Source: Daldinia sp. FL1419
Taxonomy: Eukaryota; Ascomycota; Sordariomycetes; Xylariales; Hypoxylaceae
Reading direction: 5' to 3'
DNA length: 64,000 nucleotides
NCBI GenBank assembly: GCA_025201765.1
Contig: MU623368.1
Span: forward strand, 237,355 to 301,354
A model generated the notes under the pieces. The model made no database searches. It was not told the origin of the DNA and saw only the letters and a list, made by a program, of their open reading frames with translations. Position 1 is the first letter of the stretch. Each line of letters starts with the position of its first letter. The translations under genes and the position numbers were made by a program. This document shows positions 34,390 through 45,536 of this stretch, piece by piece.

Positions 34390-34666
34390 TTATATTCAAT
34401 CGCTCGGGATCGGCCCGTTTACTTGTGGCATTTCCCTCTATCGACTTTGCATAGGTATCGCAGCATCTTACAAAATAGACTGGTTTCCCCTTATGGAAAT
34501 GCCAGGGACTACGTTGGACTTTTTACTGGCTAGGAAGCTATTCTGTCTTATCTAATGATTGAACGTCTTTTCATTGAAGCTTGATGCATCAATAGACGCG
34601 ACGGGCTAGGCTGGTGCCAGCGGTGCAGGTACGCAAAAATGGAAGGTGCGAGGCACTGCGTGGAAG

Positions 34667-34674
34667 TATAAAAG
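34667..34674 (+). promoter_or_regulatory. Possible TATA box (TATAAAAG)
   Basis: A consensus TATAAAAG lies 280 bases after the four-copy 12-mer. It is followed by a GGGGAGTCTCCCCC inverted repeat and a C/T-rich leader-like stretch. No good open frame follows, so it may drive a non-coding RNA or be a relic of an LTR. Confidence 0.3.
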
Positions 34675-35946
34675 CTTTTCTGGGGAGTCTCCCCCATTTA
34701 GAATTCTCCAGGAATCAACACTTATCATTTTCTCTCTTTTCATCTGCTAGTAATTGATATTCCATAAATTAATGAGCCGTTAAAATATGATTCAGGATCT
34801 CACGGTTATCTCCGCGGACACCGGTTGAGTAGTATTCTGCGATGTAGGCATGAGTCGTATCGGTAAAAGCCCGAAAATCTTGAGCGGCTGGGCAGGGCGG
34901 TGTAAGTTTCGTCCCGAGGTTTGGTACTGATGCGGGCCGCGGTAATTCCCGAGAGGTGTTCTACACGTATGCACTTGCTTATGAGAATTGGTAAGATGGG
35001 ATGCAGTTGCAGTGGTAAGATTGAATATCTAACAGTGTTTCCGGTGATAGAGTTTTCTTTCGTCATCGATGTCTTTACTCGGGTCATGCGCATATCCCCC
35101 TGATTAAAATCTGACAGTCCCTCAGGGCGTGACTCGCATCTCGTCGCGAATACACTAAATTCTGAAATTCCCGAATGCGAACATGCAACGAGAGTCAAGA
35201 TGTAAGACATTATAACTGACTAGCGTTAGAAAGATCAACTTGTGGAACTTTCCGTGGAGATAAAATTTACTATTACCGTTATACCCATTCTACCATTGTT
35301 CTATTGTTTCTACCACAGAAATTTTTTTTCTTTACCCGAGGTATTGTGTATTGTCAATGACTTGTTAGGTTACCTCCACGTGTTACGGTGGTTTCCCGGG
35401 TTCCTAGTGTTGCGCATGTAGCGGGACGTTACATGTCACACACGACTCGCCATTCATGCGGTATCTAGTATGCCCCACGCCGGTGTATGTATTCCGGTTG
35501 CCACAAGATAGCCTCACTACGACGTAAGGTGACCCTCGGAAGAAATTCTTGAGTAATGAGTATCAAGACAGCGTCCTAAAAGTCCCGCGGCTTTACTAAG
35601 AGTGCATTAGACTCGCATATTGTTGTTATTTCCACCTAATTACCGATGACGTCGAACATTGAACCTTAATAGCCTGAGAATACAACTTATTAGCCATCTT
35701 TTTCTGCTGGGACTTCCGTCCGGAGGTTTTTTTATCTCTTGATGGAAATATTTAGAACTTTTCATTAGTTATTAGTCTTGGCTTTAAGTCCGATACGGTA
35801 AGGCCGATCTATTGATAGTTAAAGTCCGATAGTTACTCAGCCCGGGTTAAGTCAGGTATGTGCGTCAACTAATAAATTTTCGCGGTGTACATATTTAGCG
35901 CCATCGCGATCAACGATGGCTAGACCAGCGGGCTAATCCGCCTACA

Positions 35947-36000
35947 ACCAATAATGTAACGGTGACGCCCTTGCAACTTTTAGGTTGATACATTATTGGT
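35947..36000. repeat. Perfect 12-bp inverted repeat
   Basis: Arms ACCAATAATGTA (35947-35958) and TACATTATTGGT (35989-36000) enclose a 30-base loop, which itself contains CAAC...GTTG. A stem-loop or small insertion footprint. Confidence 0.7.
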
Positions 36001-36689
36001 CCATGGTCGGTATATGTAGATTTGCACCGTCGATTTTGCTTACATATTACCCATTATTTTCCTACATACGAGGTCGATACTCCGGAGGTATTGAAACGAG
36101 AGATTCCATTTATTTCCAGCTTCCATGTAACTTCTACGTGGAATCAAGGAGTAATGAATGAATGTAAAGGCTGCGTCGTAACTCCTATCCACCAACCCAC
36201 CTCCACTTAGCGTTATGGATTAAAAATCAGTAATCGGCTTTTCTAACTGTAGAGAGATCGATGCTGGAATGTTTATGGGATGAGCCGGAAGTGACGTGGT
36301 CGTGGCCTTTGCTGGATAGATAAGGGGTTACATGCATGTAACAGTGTAAAGGGGGTATTTGTTAATTGAATAACTAGGTAGTTAGTTATAGTTGTAAAGA
36401 GTTATGTCCTGACCCAGGATTAGGAATGGGAGAACTAAATAAATAAACACACCAACATGGGTCTATCACGTGGGGTCACATGATAACGATTCTCACGGCC
36501 TTTGCTACGTAGTTGTATTTAAATATGAGGTGTTTGCATGGCATGGCATGTTCAAATCGTGATCAAGCTTGAGAGATTTATTAATTTAGTAATTAAAGCC
36601 AGTCAGTCGTAAACCGACACAGAAAAGTTCATCTTCGCCGTCTTGACTTTAATCGACCGCCGACTCTGTTAATCACCTCAACATTCAAC

Positions 36690-38076
36690 ATGGCACAGGC
36701 GAGCCCCAAGTTCGAAGGCTGGCTGGGAAAGTCCCCGGACGCCATCAACGGAAAGATGTACGTAACACGAAGTCCTCTCTTTCAGATCCTTTTGAGCGCC
36801 ATCTCTCGTTAGAGATGAGGAAACAGAAGAAAGTGCATACTCCCGAGACATGTCCGAAATAGTGGCGTATGCCGCGTATTCGTATTTAACTAGGTAGTTA
36901 CATAATCACTAACGGCGATTGTTAGGGAGTGGGGCGAATTCGAGCCTAAGAAATGGACTGAGGACGACGTCGACATTGAGATCTCTCACTGCGGTATTTG
37001 CGGTAGTGATCTGCACATGTTAAAGTCAGGATGGGGACCTACTCCTTATCCGTATGTTTCCCTTCCCGAGCTCCTTTACACCCAGTGATGCTTTATCCTA
37101 ATACCTTCGTAGCTGTGTTGTGGGCCACGAAATCGTCGGCAAGGCAGTGCGCGTAGGAGCAAACGTGAAGCACATCAAGGTCGGCGACCGTGTCGGAGTT
37201 GGTGCGCAAGCGAGAACTTGCCAAAAGGATACTTGCCCTGAATGTTCAAACGGCCTCGAGACATATTGCCGTGAAGGTTTAATTAACACTTACGGTTCTT
37301 TCTATCCGGGCGATGAGGGGAAGACGTACGGTGGCTATGCCGATTACAACCGCACAAACGGCCATTGGGTCTTTAAAATCCCGGACGGGATAGATTCAGC
37401 CATCGTCGCACCAATGCTGTGTGGCGGTATCACCGTGTATTCGCCCCTCAAACAAAACGGCTGCGGGCCAGGTAAGACAGTGGGAATTGTCGGTGTCGGT
37501 GGTTTAGGTCACTTCGGAATTCTATTCGCCAAAGCCCTAGGAGCCGATCGAGTCGTTGGTATCTCAAGAAAGGCCGACAAGAGGGAGGATGCATTGAAGC
37601 TTGGCGCCGACGAGTACATCGCTACGGATGAGGACAAGGACTGGGCTACGAAGCACCGACGAACTCTAGACCTCATCATCAGCACAGTCTCCAACGCGAA
37701 GATGCCTTTGAATGATTACCTTGCTTTACTGAAAGTCAGGGGAACTCTGATCCAAGTCGGGTAAGTATTCCGTCCCGTTAATGCAGTGGCTTGCGCCCCG
37801 TCGAAAACTAATGCACCATATAGTGCCCCTGACGGAGGTAACCTCCCCCCTGTCAACGCCTTCCAGTTGATTTCAAACGGAAGCAAGATCGGCGGTAGCG
37901 CCACCGGATCTCCTTGGGAGATTAGGGAAATGCTGCAGCTAGCCGCAGATAAGAAGATCAAATCGTGGGTGCAAGAGCGCCCCTTGAAGGACGCCAATCA
38001 GGCTGTCATCGATATGAACGACGGAAAGGCGCGGTATCGATATGTATTAGTAAATGAGAACTTTGGCAAGCATTAG
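36690..38076 (+). CDS. NADP-dependent zinc alcohol dehydrogenase (Adh6/cinnamyl-alcohol dehydrogenase type)
   Basis: Reduces aldehydes (cinnamaldehydes, furfurals, medium-chain aldehydes in the yeast homologues) with NADPH in the cytosol. The four exons are 36690-36757, 36926-37051, 37113-37760 and 37824-38076. The introns are 168, 61 and 63 nt and every junction keeps phase 2. The product is 364 residues. Catalytic zinc ligands are in ISHCGICGSDLHM (Cys) and VVGHEIVGKAV (His-Glu). The structural zinc site is CQKDTCPECSNGLETYC. The Rossmann motif is GIVGVGGLGHFGI, and the ISRKADK segment downstream of it has the basic pattern of NADP-binding forms. The end, AVIDMNDGKARYRYVL, matches the family. 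All key residues are there. It stands alone in a gene-sparse region, so no pathway is suggested by context. Confidence 0.95.
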
Positions 38077-40158
38077 CTGGGTGGTTGATTTTGAGGGGTT
38101 CAAAATAGAGACAGGTTAGAGAGAGGTCAGAGCGGGCGAACCGAATAGAGAGCAAAACAATTACTTTCGATAATAAAAAATAAATAATTATCTAGGTTAA
38201 AAAGATAAATCCGAGTCTACTGCTTGAGAAGAGACTGGATATCGTGGTTGGGCTCGTTTTCTCTGACCTCATTCTGACTAGGTACATAGGTACCTATGTA
38301 CCTATCACGTCGCACGCTCCATGATTGATTCTATTCCAGTTTAATCAGTGTATGCCCAAGTCGTCTAAAAAGAAAATAGAGAAATGACGGGAATATTCAG
38401 GGCGTAGTCCCTCCGTCGGTGGCTTTGACCCCGGTCCCCTCCGTCTATCTCACCAGCCCGTTTGACCTGCCGAATGTGACCCCAATTCACGCCGATAACT
38501 TTGCCAGCTAGAGGTCAGCACACGATGTTAAATCTTCCCTCCTATACGGGTCTCATATTGAATAGCCTTTGCAAACGGTGTATGCGTGAACATGGAAGAA
38601 CTTGGCATGAATATTAACATAGTACCTATGTAAATATGAAACCCCTATTATATATATAAGTTAAGAACTCCCCTTATGGGAACTGAACCAGCAAACATTT
38701 TTTGATATTAGCTTCTATCGCATCTTACATCTTATTCCACTTGGATGTGAGCAAACTTCTAAAGAGCGTGACACCATCCAAAACACATTATTAGATTTAT
38801 AAGATATCTGTTTACTCCATCGGAACGTGGTTCATTACATATTAGCAAATTAGCAGGCTCTTGAGAAATACTCGCTGATACGACAGACGCTCACTTTATA
38901 CTCCTGAAGGATTTTGGGTGTAAATAAAGGTAAGACTTCAGAACTATTCTGTTTGCTATCTTTCAAGTCACAGCAGTACATATTAAACCCTATGTTACCA
39001 AATCCATCCATATGGCAGAATGTTGCCCGTCACAGCTTAACTACCGCAGACAGAGCTACCATTATGAACTCATATCCCTCAGTTATCCGGCCTGTATATA
39101 GCAACAGCTTATATAGTAGCAACTCTACGCTGGCGACTTACATGTACGCCTGATGAATTAAACGACTTATTCGACAGCAAACTTCACGAACAAAACTTAG
39201 GCAGTACCTAAACGGTTCGCGAAAGTTTCAATTTGGGGAAACTACCTACCTTTCCTTATTCTACGACCCTCGCGTGCTCTTTCCTACTGGAACTCCAATC
39301 CTCTTCTTTCAATACCCTCCACTTCAAGTCAACGTCTTCATCACCTTCAACTTTTCGAACCCAGCCGCTAATATAAAAAACCAAGTCTCATCATATCATC
39401 AAGGATTTTCGTTGCCTTTAGCATTATCAAAGAACCCATTACGAGGATATCGTCGCTACTCATAGTAAGTCGCTTAGCATTCTGACATCGCTTTCGTCCC
39501 TTCCCCTTCCACTACATCCCCCCGTCGTTGTTCTTACTACGAGTGTGTATCGAGGCGTTCTCGCAATTCCTCTCTTGCCTCTCACACTTCGAATTTGTAA
39601 CTACCATCCCTTCTACCCATACCCTGAACTTTCAACCAGAAGTATTATTGCATAATACGTCCTAAACTATCTCCTCATCTTACCGCAAGCACTTTCAACC
39701 TCAGGTACCTATCCTCGCTTCATTTTACTGACTCATTACACGATCAGTTCGTAGCGTTTGCCCTTCTACCTAAGGTTAGTAAGTATGCTTCAAACCCATG
39801 CACCTCCAGAAGCATCCCGCGAAACGTACTCTGTTTGTCTGATTTTCTTTTCCAATCTTCCCATCCGCTTCAACCCGGTCGTTTACGCTTCTACTGCCAC
39901 GATATGAATCTCGCAACTTCCTTGCCATTGCAAAACTTCGAAGCCTTATATTCCCTATTTATCTCCCGTGCCAAGTATTTAGAGAACTGAAGTGACGAAC
40001 TGTCCTTGAATAAACACAAGACTGACATTACCGTGGCTACTTCCCAAATATTTCATATGTGTCATCTACTAATCGTCGGATCTGTTATAGTATCTAGTAT
40101 CCCCCGATTATCTATCATCAAGCCAGCTACATTAAGCCAGCTACATCAAGCCGCAAAC
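38077..40158. other. Intergenic region, 2.1 kb
   Basis: Contains the ADH 3' flank and the upstream region of the third Myb-like gene. From about 39240 to 40150 the plus strand is markedly C/T/A-rich with several GTAAGT/TTAGTAAGT words, so it probably carries a long spliced 5' leader. No coding frame is supported. Confidence 0.5.
38279..38304. repeat. Perfect 26-bp palindrome centred on GGTACC
   Basis: The sequence from 38279 to 38304 equals its own reverse complement, built from TAGGTACATA plus its mirror around GGTACC. It belongs to the TAGGTA/TACCTA words scattered through the intergenic DNA of this window. Confidence 0.9.
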
Positions 40159-40618
40159 ATGCCGTCCAAGGATGCTAGCGCGCCCAGTGCCAGCGAACAA
40201 AAGTTCTTCACTACTATCTTTAAGTACCTGCCTAATGGCATGGACATTGACTGGAACAAGTTTGCCTTCGAGCTCGGCTTGAAGGATGCAAAAATCGCCA
40301 GGGTTAGTTTATATAATATCGTCCAATATGGACACTGGATGGTTTACTAATATGCCAAAGACCCGATTCTCTCAGATACGACGCAAGTATCAACAGGAAG
40401 GCTGTCCGGGCGCCTCCCCTCAGCAAAGCAAGGTCATGAAAGCTTCTAAGTCTCCTAAGGCTAAGAAGGCTAAACTCGCTCGCAAGGGCCGAGGAAAGGG
40501 CGATAGCGCCGAAGATGATGACGAGGACATGAAGCCTGTCGCAAAGAAGGAGGATAGCGACGAGGATGTGATCAAGGCCGAGCATGAGGAGGATGAAGTC
40601 GTTTCCGCTAAGAAGTGA
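40159..40618 (+). CDS. Small Myb-like DNA-binding domain protein (third of four)
   Basis: The two exons are 40159-40302 and 40361-40618, with a 58-nt intron (GTTAGT donor, TTTACTAAT branch, CCAAAG acceptor), phase 0. The product is 133 residues. The domain at ~13-64 reads EQKFFTTIFKYLPNGMDIDWNKFAFELGLKDAKIAR | TRFSQIRRKYQQ, with conserved aromatic/hydrophobic positions of three helices and the intron directly before the recognition-like helix. The tail is Lys-rich (KASKSPKAKKAKLARKGRGKG, H1-like) and then acidic (EDDDEDMKP, EEDEVV). It is probably a nuclear DNA- or chromatin-binding protein. It is close in size and design to the 44.6-kb protein and may be its diverged paralogue. Confidence 0.85.
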
Positions 40619-42244
40619 ATGGCTATGTTCATGTCTACCTTTCTATCACTCCCAACGGACGATATCTTGGAGGAAAGTCGTGGTATTTAATAGTTTACTA
40701 GCTCTTGTATTCTTCCCCGTAGGAAAGGGAACCAAATTTAATAGGGGGGTTTTAAGGATGGCCTCTAGTTTGCCTTATGATACAGGTAGTAGCATAGTTT
40801 ATATATTACACCGATATTGAACGCTCATCATGGCCTCTTTAATACGCTCGTAGCTGCGAACTCTAGTGATGCTAAACTAAGATACGTCTTCCATGGACTG
40901 GTAATTAGGATACGATAGCGTACCTACCCAACCCTGTGTAGTAGCTTGTAGCTGTGTAACACCCCCAACAAGGTCCATTAGACTAACCTATCCTGTGACT
41001 CTTCTGCCTAGGACTGTGGACCATATTAAAACAGTTGAGGCCTATGACTCCTCTGAAGATGTATCTAATGAGGTATCTTCTACCTGCCCCGTAGCCTACA
41101 GGGTGCCTAGGACCCAGGTAACTCACATAGTACAGTACCCTTAGGGCTAATAAGTCCTCATGACATCACATCATTGTTGGGAACTAGGGGAGGATTATGA
41201 ATGAGCGCATATGCGTGTCCCCCTTAAAAGCTTCGAGAGCCCCGAAACCCGCGTCGAATATAGGGGGGTTAGTAGATGTCGACTAGGAAACAAGGCAGGT
41301 GACTATTTTTTTCCCAGGCACACAAGTTCTAGATCCTTTCTTATTTCTTCCTCTCAGGTCTCCTAATTTCTTTCCCTCCATTCTTCTTTTTCTCTCCTCC
41401 AAATTATTTCTTCACGACAACATTTACCTATGTTGTCAAGAAACATAAATACTCCTCACACACATGTTAAGTTATTCGGCTAGCTACCTAGATAACTTTC
41501 ATGCCCTTTGGACGTAAAAGAGGTCATCATTATTATAATTTTCATTATTATTACTACTACTACGACCTTTCAACAGCATCACCATCATCCATCATTGCCG
41601 TAATCTAAGTTGTTCATTCGATCAACGTTATTTGTGTTGTCCATTCATCAACACCATTTATTACCATAATCGTTATTGTTACATCATTATCAATATCATT
41701 AATCAAAGGTACAGCGGTGCCGCTTTGGGGACATCATTGCCCTTGCCTATTCAAGACATCAAAGAGGCTTTGGAACCTTTCGTTCCTATGATACTGTCAA
41801 GGTAAGTAGCAGTTCCTTATCAATAGGCACTCCCTTCTTTGCCTAGTGTTTGATTCCGCTACTTATATCTTGATTGTTTCCCGAACTCTTTCCACCAACG
41901 CTAATCTTTATACAAGATGTCCGATAGGTTGATGCCCTTCGATGGCACCATCGTCAGCTGCGTCCTGAGGCGTTGACGATGATTAGCACTTGCACGGGTG
42001 CCTCTTGCCCTCTGCTTGATATTGTCAACTGAGACTGAAGTCAGCTCAGGGTTAAAGACATAATAGGATATTCATAAGGTTGATTGACCAGAGGAATAAT
42101 TAACGTTGAAGAACAGCAGGGGTATGTGATTCCCTATAAATTTATTGATGATAATCTGTCGCGCTTTACTAACTTCGAATCGGTTGCCTTTTTTGCAGTA
42201 TATTAGCGATTCTACTCAAAACCTGCGACTGTCGCGCTATTATA

Positions 42245-42650
42245 AGTCGGCTATCGCGTATCTGACTTCTGCTACTGCGGCATTCAGGTCTGAGCTAGCG
42301 ATCCTCGTGGTAACTGTCACTTTCTACGTTACCCTGGCTATCACCACGATATGGTGGCCGTTGAATATCTCACTATAGTTACTGTTATATTGAGATCCGA
42401 GCTGGCGATTCTCCTGGTGATCGTCATCCTTTATGGTTACACACTTGACGTGGTCCTGCGGTACAGTTGTTGTCGCATACCTCGCTATAGCTACTGCTGT
42501 ATTCATATCTGGGTTGGCGATCCTCATGGAGATCGGTCCGCAGCTTCCAATGCATGGTGTGGTAGCTGTCGTGTACCTTATTACAGCTACTGCTGTATTA
42601 AGATCTAAGCTAGCAATTTTCATGGTGCCCGTCTACGGTGGCCCATCAGT
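42245..42650 (+). repeat. Four diverged ~105-bp tandem units that each encode a similar hydrophobic peptide
   Basis: Aligned on the GAGCTAGCGAT-like word, the units lie at 42292, 42399, 42511 and 42607. Three units are in one frame and the second is shifted. Translated, each gives a peptide close to VAVxYLTIATAVLRSELAI followed by LMV, so the hydrophobic pattern is kept although the DNA has diverged. It may be a fragment of a repeat-containing membrane protein or a decaying gene. Confidence 0.6.
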
Positions 42651-42949
42651 CCGATTGCACTTTGGTGGTTTGGGGTGGCCCGAAGGTAAGCCACATACAC
42701 CGAGACCACCCTTATTGCATTGACAAAACGATTGCTAACGAACTGGATGTTTTAGAACCGCCCCAATTGGCGCACTCCTATTGAAAGCCAGCGCGGTTTT
42801 GACTGCACCGGTTTGCTGCAGGTTCCTACGGGGTCCTGGGCTCATGTTCCTGCCCCAGACTCATTCGTAGTGGCTTGAAATGATAAAGTCTTTCAGGCTA
42901 TTATCGTATTTCTCGGGTTGGCTACGTTTGATGGCTTTGAGGGCGCGCC

Positions 42950-43235
42950 AGCGCCAATTTTAGAGACGCTCCTTCGTCTGACACGGGCGGGATTGTCCTG
43001 GGCGGGGAAGACACTTCCGTCTCTGGTCTCCTACACCAATCTTAGCAATAATTCTTGGCCTGACCTGGGCAGGGACTTCCGTCTCGGGTCTCTCACCGGC
43101 ACGAATTCTAAAAATGCTTCTTCGCCTAACCTGGGCGGGCACCTCCGCCTCCACTATCTCTCTGGCAGCGCGTTCCCGTAAGGCAATTACTTAAGGATGA
43201 TTCTTGGATTGTCCTAGGCGAGCAAGACACTTATG
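42950..43235 (+). repeat. Degenerate ~65-bp tandem repeat block
   Basis: Three to four copies start near 42956, 43038, 43103 and 43185. Shared words are AATTCTTA, CCTGACCTGGGCGGG and CTTCCGTCTCGGGTCTCTC. Translated in one frame, copies two and three give related 22-residue segments (NNSWPDLGRDFRLGSLTG and KNASSPNLGGHLRLHYLSG). Coding status is unclear. Confidence 0.55.
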
Positions 43236-44598
43236 CTTACGCTTACATGCAGAGTGTTCTCGTAAGGCCCACGGACATATCTCAAAGCGATAGTAAGGAT
43301 CACGAGCGGCCCTTGCCGTGTTTCTTACGTACTCGTGGGTTCTTAATGCACGCGTTGTCCATCTTGATCGTCTCTTGTGAGGTGGCCCCCGACTGCACTC
43401 ACTTGAGTCAGGATGATATACCTAGATAGATCGAATAATTACGCATCAAGGTGTGAAGGAAGGTGTTCCGGAGAGATTACTACCTCGGCTTATATGTCGA
43501 TTTGAAGCCAGACGGAGGGCGATATATGGGCAAGATGGCCAGCCCTACCAATTCTGTCGTTCAAGGCTGGAAATCAAGGTGCTATGTTAGAAGAGCCAGG
43601 ACAGCCCAGTGTTACAGACGCTTGGGCCCTTCATTCCGCACGACGCCTTTCTTTTCGACCGAGTTGTGTTGCCATAAATACCTAAGTACTAAGCGGCACC
43701 TTCGAGAGCTGATTGGTGACGCGAACGGAATCGCCGCCACGGAAGACTGCTCACGGCCCGTGCAGGTATTATTTTCGGGACTCGGAGCAAGCCACTCCCG
43801 ATCCATGCCCGGGTATATTAACCCATCGTTATTCAGCTGCTTACTTGCTCATTTGTTAACCTTCATTATACAAATTGCTTTCTCATCAACTATCACCACT
43901 GACTATTCTGGTCGTACTATAAAGACGTTTGTTATATAGGACCGCCAAGCCTTTATTATTCTTAAGGGGTTAAAGCTCATATGAGCTCCCATCTTTGTAG
44001 ATATTCTTGAAGTCTCATCTAAGATAATTCACGACACTCAAAGATCAACTTCTGACAGTTCATCATAATCAAATCCATTAATTTCTTATATTTTAGCCAG
44101 TGACCCTGACATTAACTGTCCTACAAGGTCCCTAAGTGTGTCTATCAACACGACATATTCCCAGTATCACTAATAGCAATCCAGTCAGGGAACCTACCTA
44201 CTTAGGTACCAAGTACCCATCGCGTTGATACTAGACTCCTTGAAGTATTGGTCGGTGCTCAAGTCGGTGCTCAAGTCGTTGCCTAGGCGGGATATCAAGT
44301 CAGGCTACCCCAAGGCAACAACCTCCAATAGAAACTAATAGCAGCTTGGGGCAAACCAGGTGCAGGACCTGTTTAGGTACCCAAACAGGGAATTCACAGG
44401 CAGACACCTGATTAAGGCAACTGCCAGTTCACCAAATTTACTGATCTTACCTAACAGCTTCGGAAGCCTAGTCCCCCATCCATCAACTCCATCAGTATCA
44501 ACATTCACGCTGCCTCTTCTCAACACCATAAGCTTCCTCCTCGTGAATTCAGATTTATTTACCCTCTCATTTGGCGCTCCGCTTCAACTATCGACAAG

Positions 44599-45536
44599 AT
44601 GCCTCCTCTAGACGTTGATTCTCAGTTCAAATTCCTCATCTCGTGCATCAAGCACTCTACCGCCGGAAAGGTGAGGTCACCATTTTGCTAATCGCCCAAC
44701 CTTCACGCAGCGTACTCATACTTGGAATATAGTTACTGACTTGGTTAGGTTGACTTCACCGAAGTCGCTACCGAATGCGGCATCGTTAGCAAAGGCGCAG
44801 CGTGAGTGTTTTCCCGATAGTTGCCGTCGTAATTTTCTTTTTATCTCATCGTCACTTGCTGTTTATCTTAACTCTTTCTTCCGATCTAACGGTCCCATTT
44901 CTACTTTCCAGTGCCAAGCGATATGAGCGCCTCATGAAAGCTCACGACATCAGCACCTCTGGTGTCGGAGGCGTCAAGAAGGAGTCCAAGGACAGCAAGG
45001 ACGGTGTCAAGGCCCGCGCCTCCAAGAAGCGCAAGCTCGCTGCCGTCGACGAGGACGCTGGCGATGCTGATGAGCCTATCAAGACCGAGATCAAAGGTGA
45101 AGTTAAAACCGAAGATTCGATCGCCGTGAAAGCGGAGCAGGAGAACGGCAGCGGCGCGATTGCTGTCGCACCTAGTGTTGCTCCTGTGAGCGAAGTAGTG
45201 CCGACGGGACAGACTGACCCATCGCCTTCTACTACCGCACCAAATGACGACGAGGACGACGACGTCTTAGTCATTAGTGTAACAGAGAGGCGCGATGATG
45301 GCAGCACCGCGGTCTACGGTAGTGGTCACCACCACTCTCATTCGCATTCGCACTCGCACTCGCACTCACCTGCTCCGATTATTCCGGGGATTCATTCCTT
45401 TGATTATGCTGCTAACATGACCTTCCCCCAACAGATGCCAATGACTACGAGAATGGATCCCTCGTCTAGCTCCCTCCCCTATGGATTCCCCCCTGGCACA
45501 TGGATATTCCCTCATGACGCACACGGTTATATCTAG
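44599..45536 (+). CDS. Myb-like DNA-binding domain protein with His-rich segment (fourth of four)
   Basis: There are three exons: 44599-44670, 44749-44801 and 44912-45536. The introns are 78 and 110 nt (GTGAGG...GGTTAG, GTGAGT...TTCCAG), all in frame, for 249 residues. The domain at ~6-56 reads DSQFKFLISCIKHSTAGK | VDFTEVATECGIVSKGA | AAKRYERLMKAHDI. The first intron falls at the same place as in the 28.7-kb gene and the second at the same place as in the 23-kb and 40-kb genes. Then follows a basic stretch (KARASKKRKLA), a disordered middle with IKTEIKGEVKTE SUMO-like motifs, and a (HS)n tract around residue 190 encoded by repeated CACTCGCACTCG. The C terminus is Pro/Phe/Tyr-rich. It is probably a nuclear transcription or chromatin factor; the His/Ser tract may bind metal or be length-variable. 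Confidence 0.85.

Larger units (their letters stand above)
29528..36689. other. Gene-sparse region, 7.2 kb
   Basis: No protein-coding gene could be supported on either strand. The open frames are short, lack start-to-stop conservation cues and show no motif. The region contains GTACC-rich palindromic words, a paired 95-bp repeat (33.8-33.95 kb), a T-run of about 26 (34.2 kb), a four-copy 12-mer (34.3 kb), a TATA-like element (34.67 kb) and a 12-bp-arm inverted repeat (35.95 kb). It may hold long non-coding transcripts or decayed elements, but nothing identifies them. Confidence 0.45.
40619..44598. other. Intergenic region, 4 kb, with degenerate tandem repeats
   Basis: No gene is firmly supported. 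It holds an AT/CAT-rich low-complexity stretch (41525-41710) and two repeat blocks listed separately. Frames at 42145-42723, 42918-43181 and 43463-43939 are open but show no recognisable family. A transcript with introns here is possible (good GTAAGT at 41801, TTTTTTGCAG at 42190-42199). Confidence 0.4.

Noticed and set aside
41970..42060. Possible C/D-box snoRNA (GATGATTAG ... CTGAGACTGA with GTTGAC/GTCAAC stem)
   Set aside because: Box C is imperfect, and the D-like CTGA falls outside the stem, so the fold does not fit a C/D snoRNA.
43463..43939. 158-codon frame on the plus strand
   Set aside because: Lacks an ATG in a good position, has mixed composition and no motif; treated as chance.
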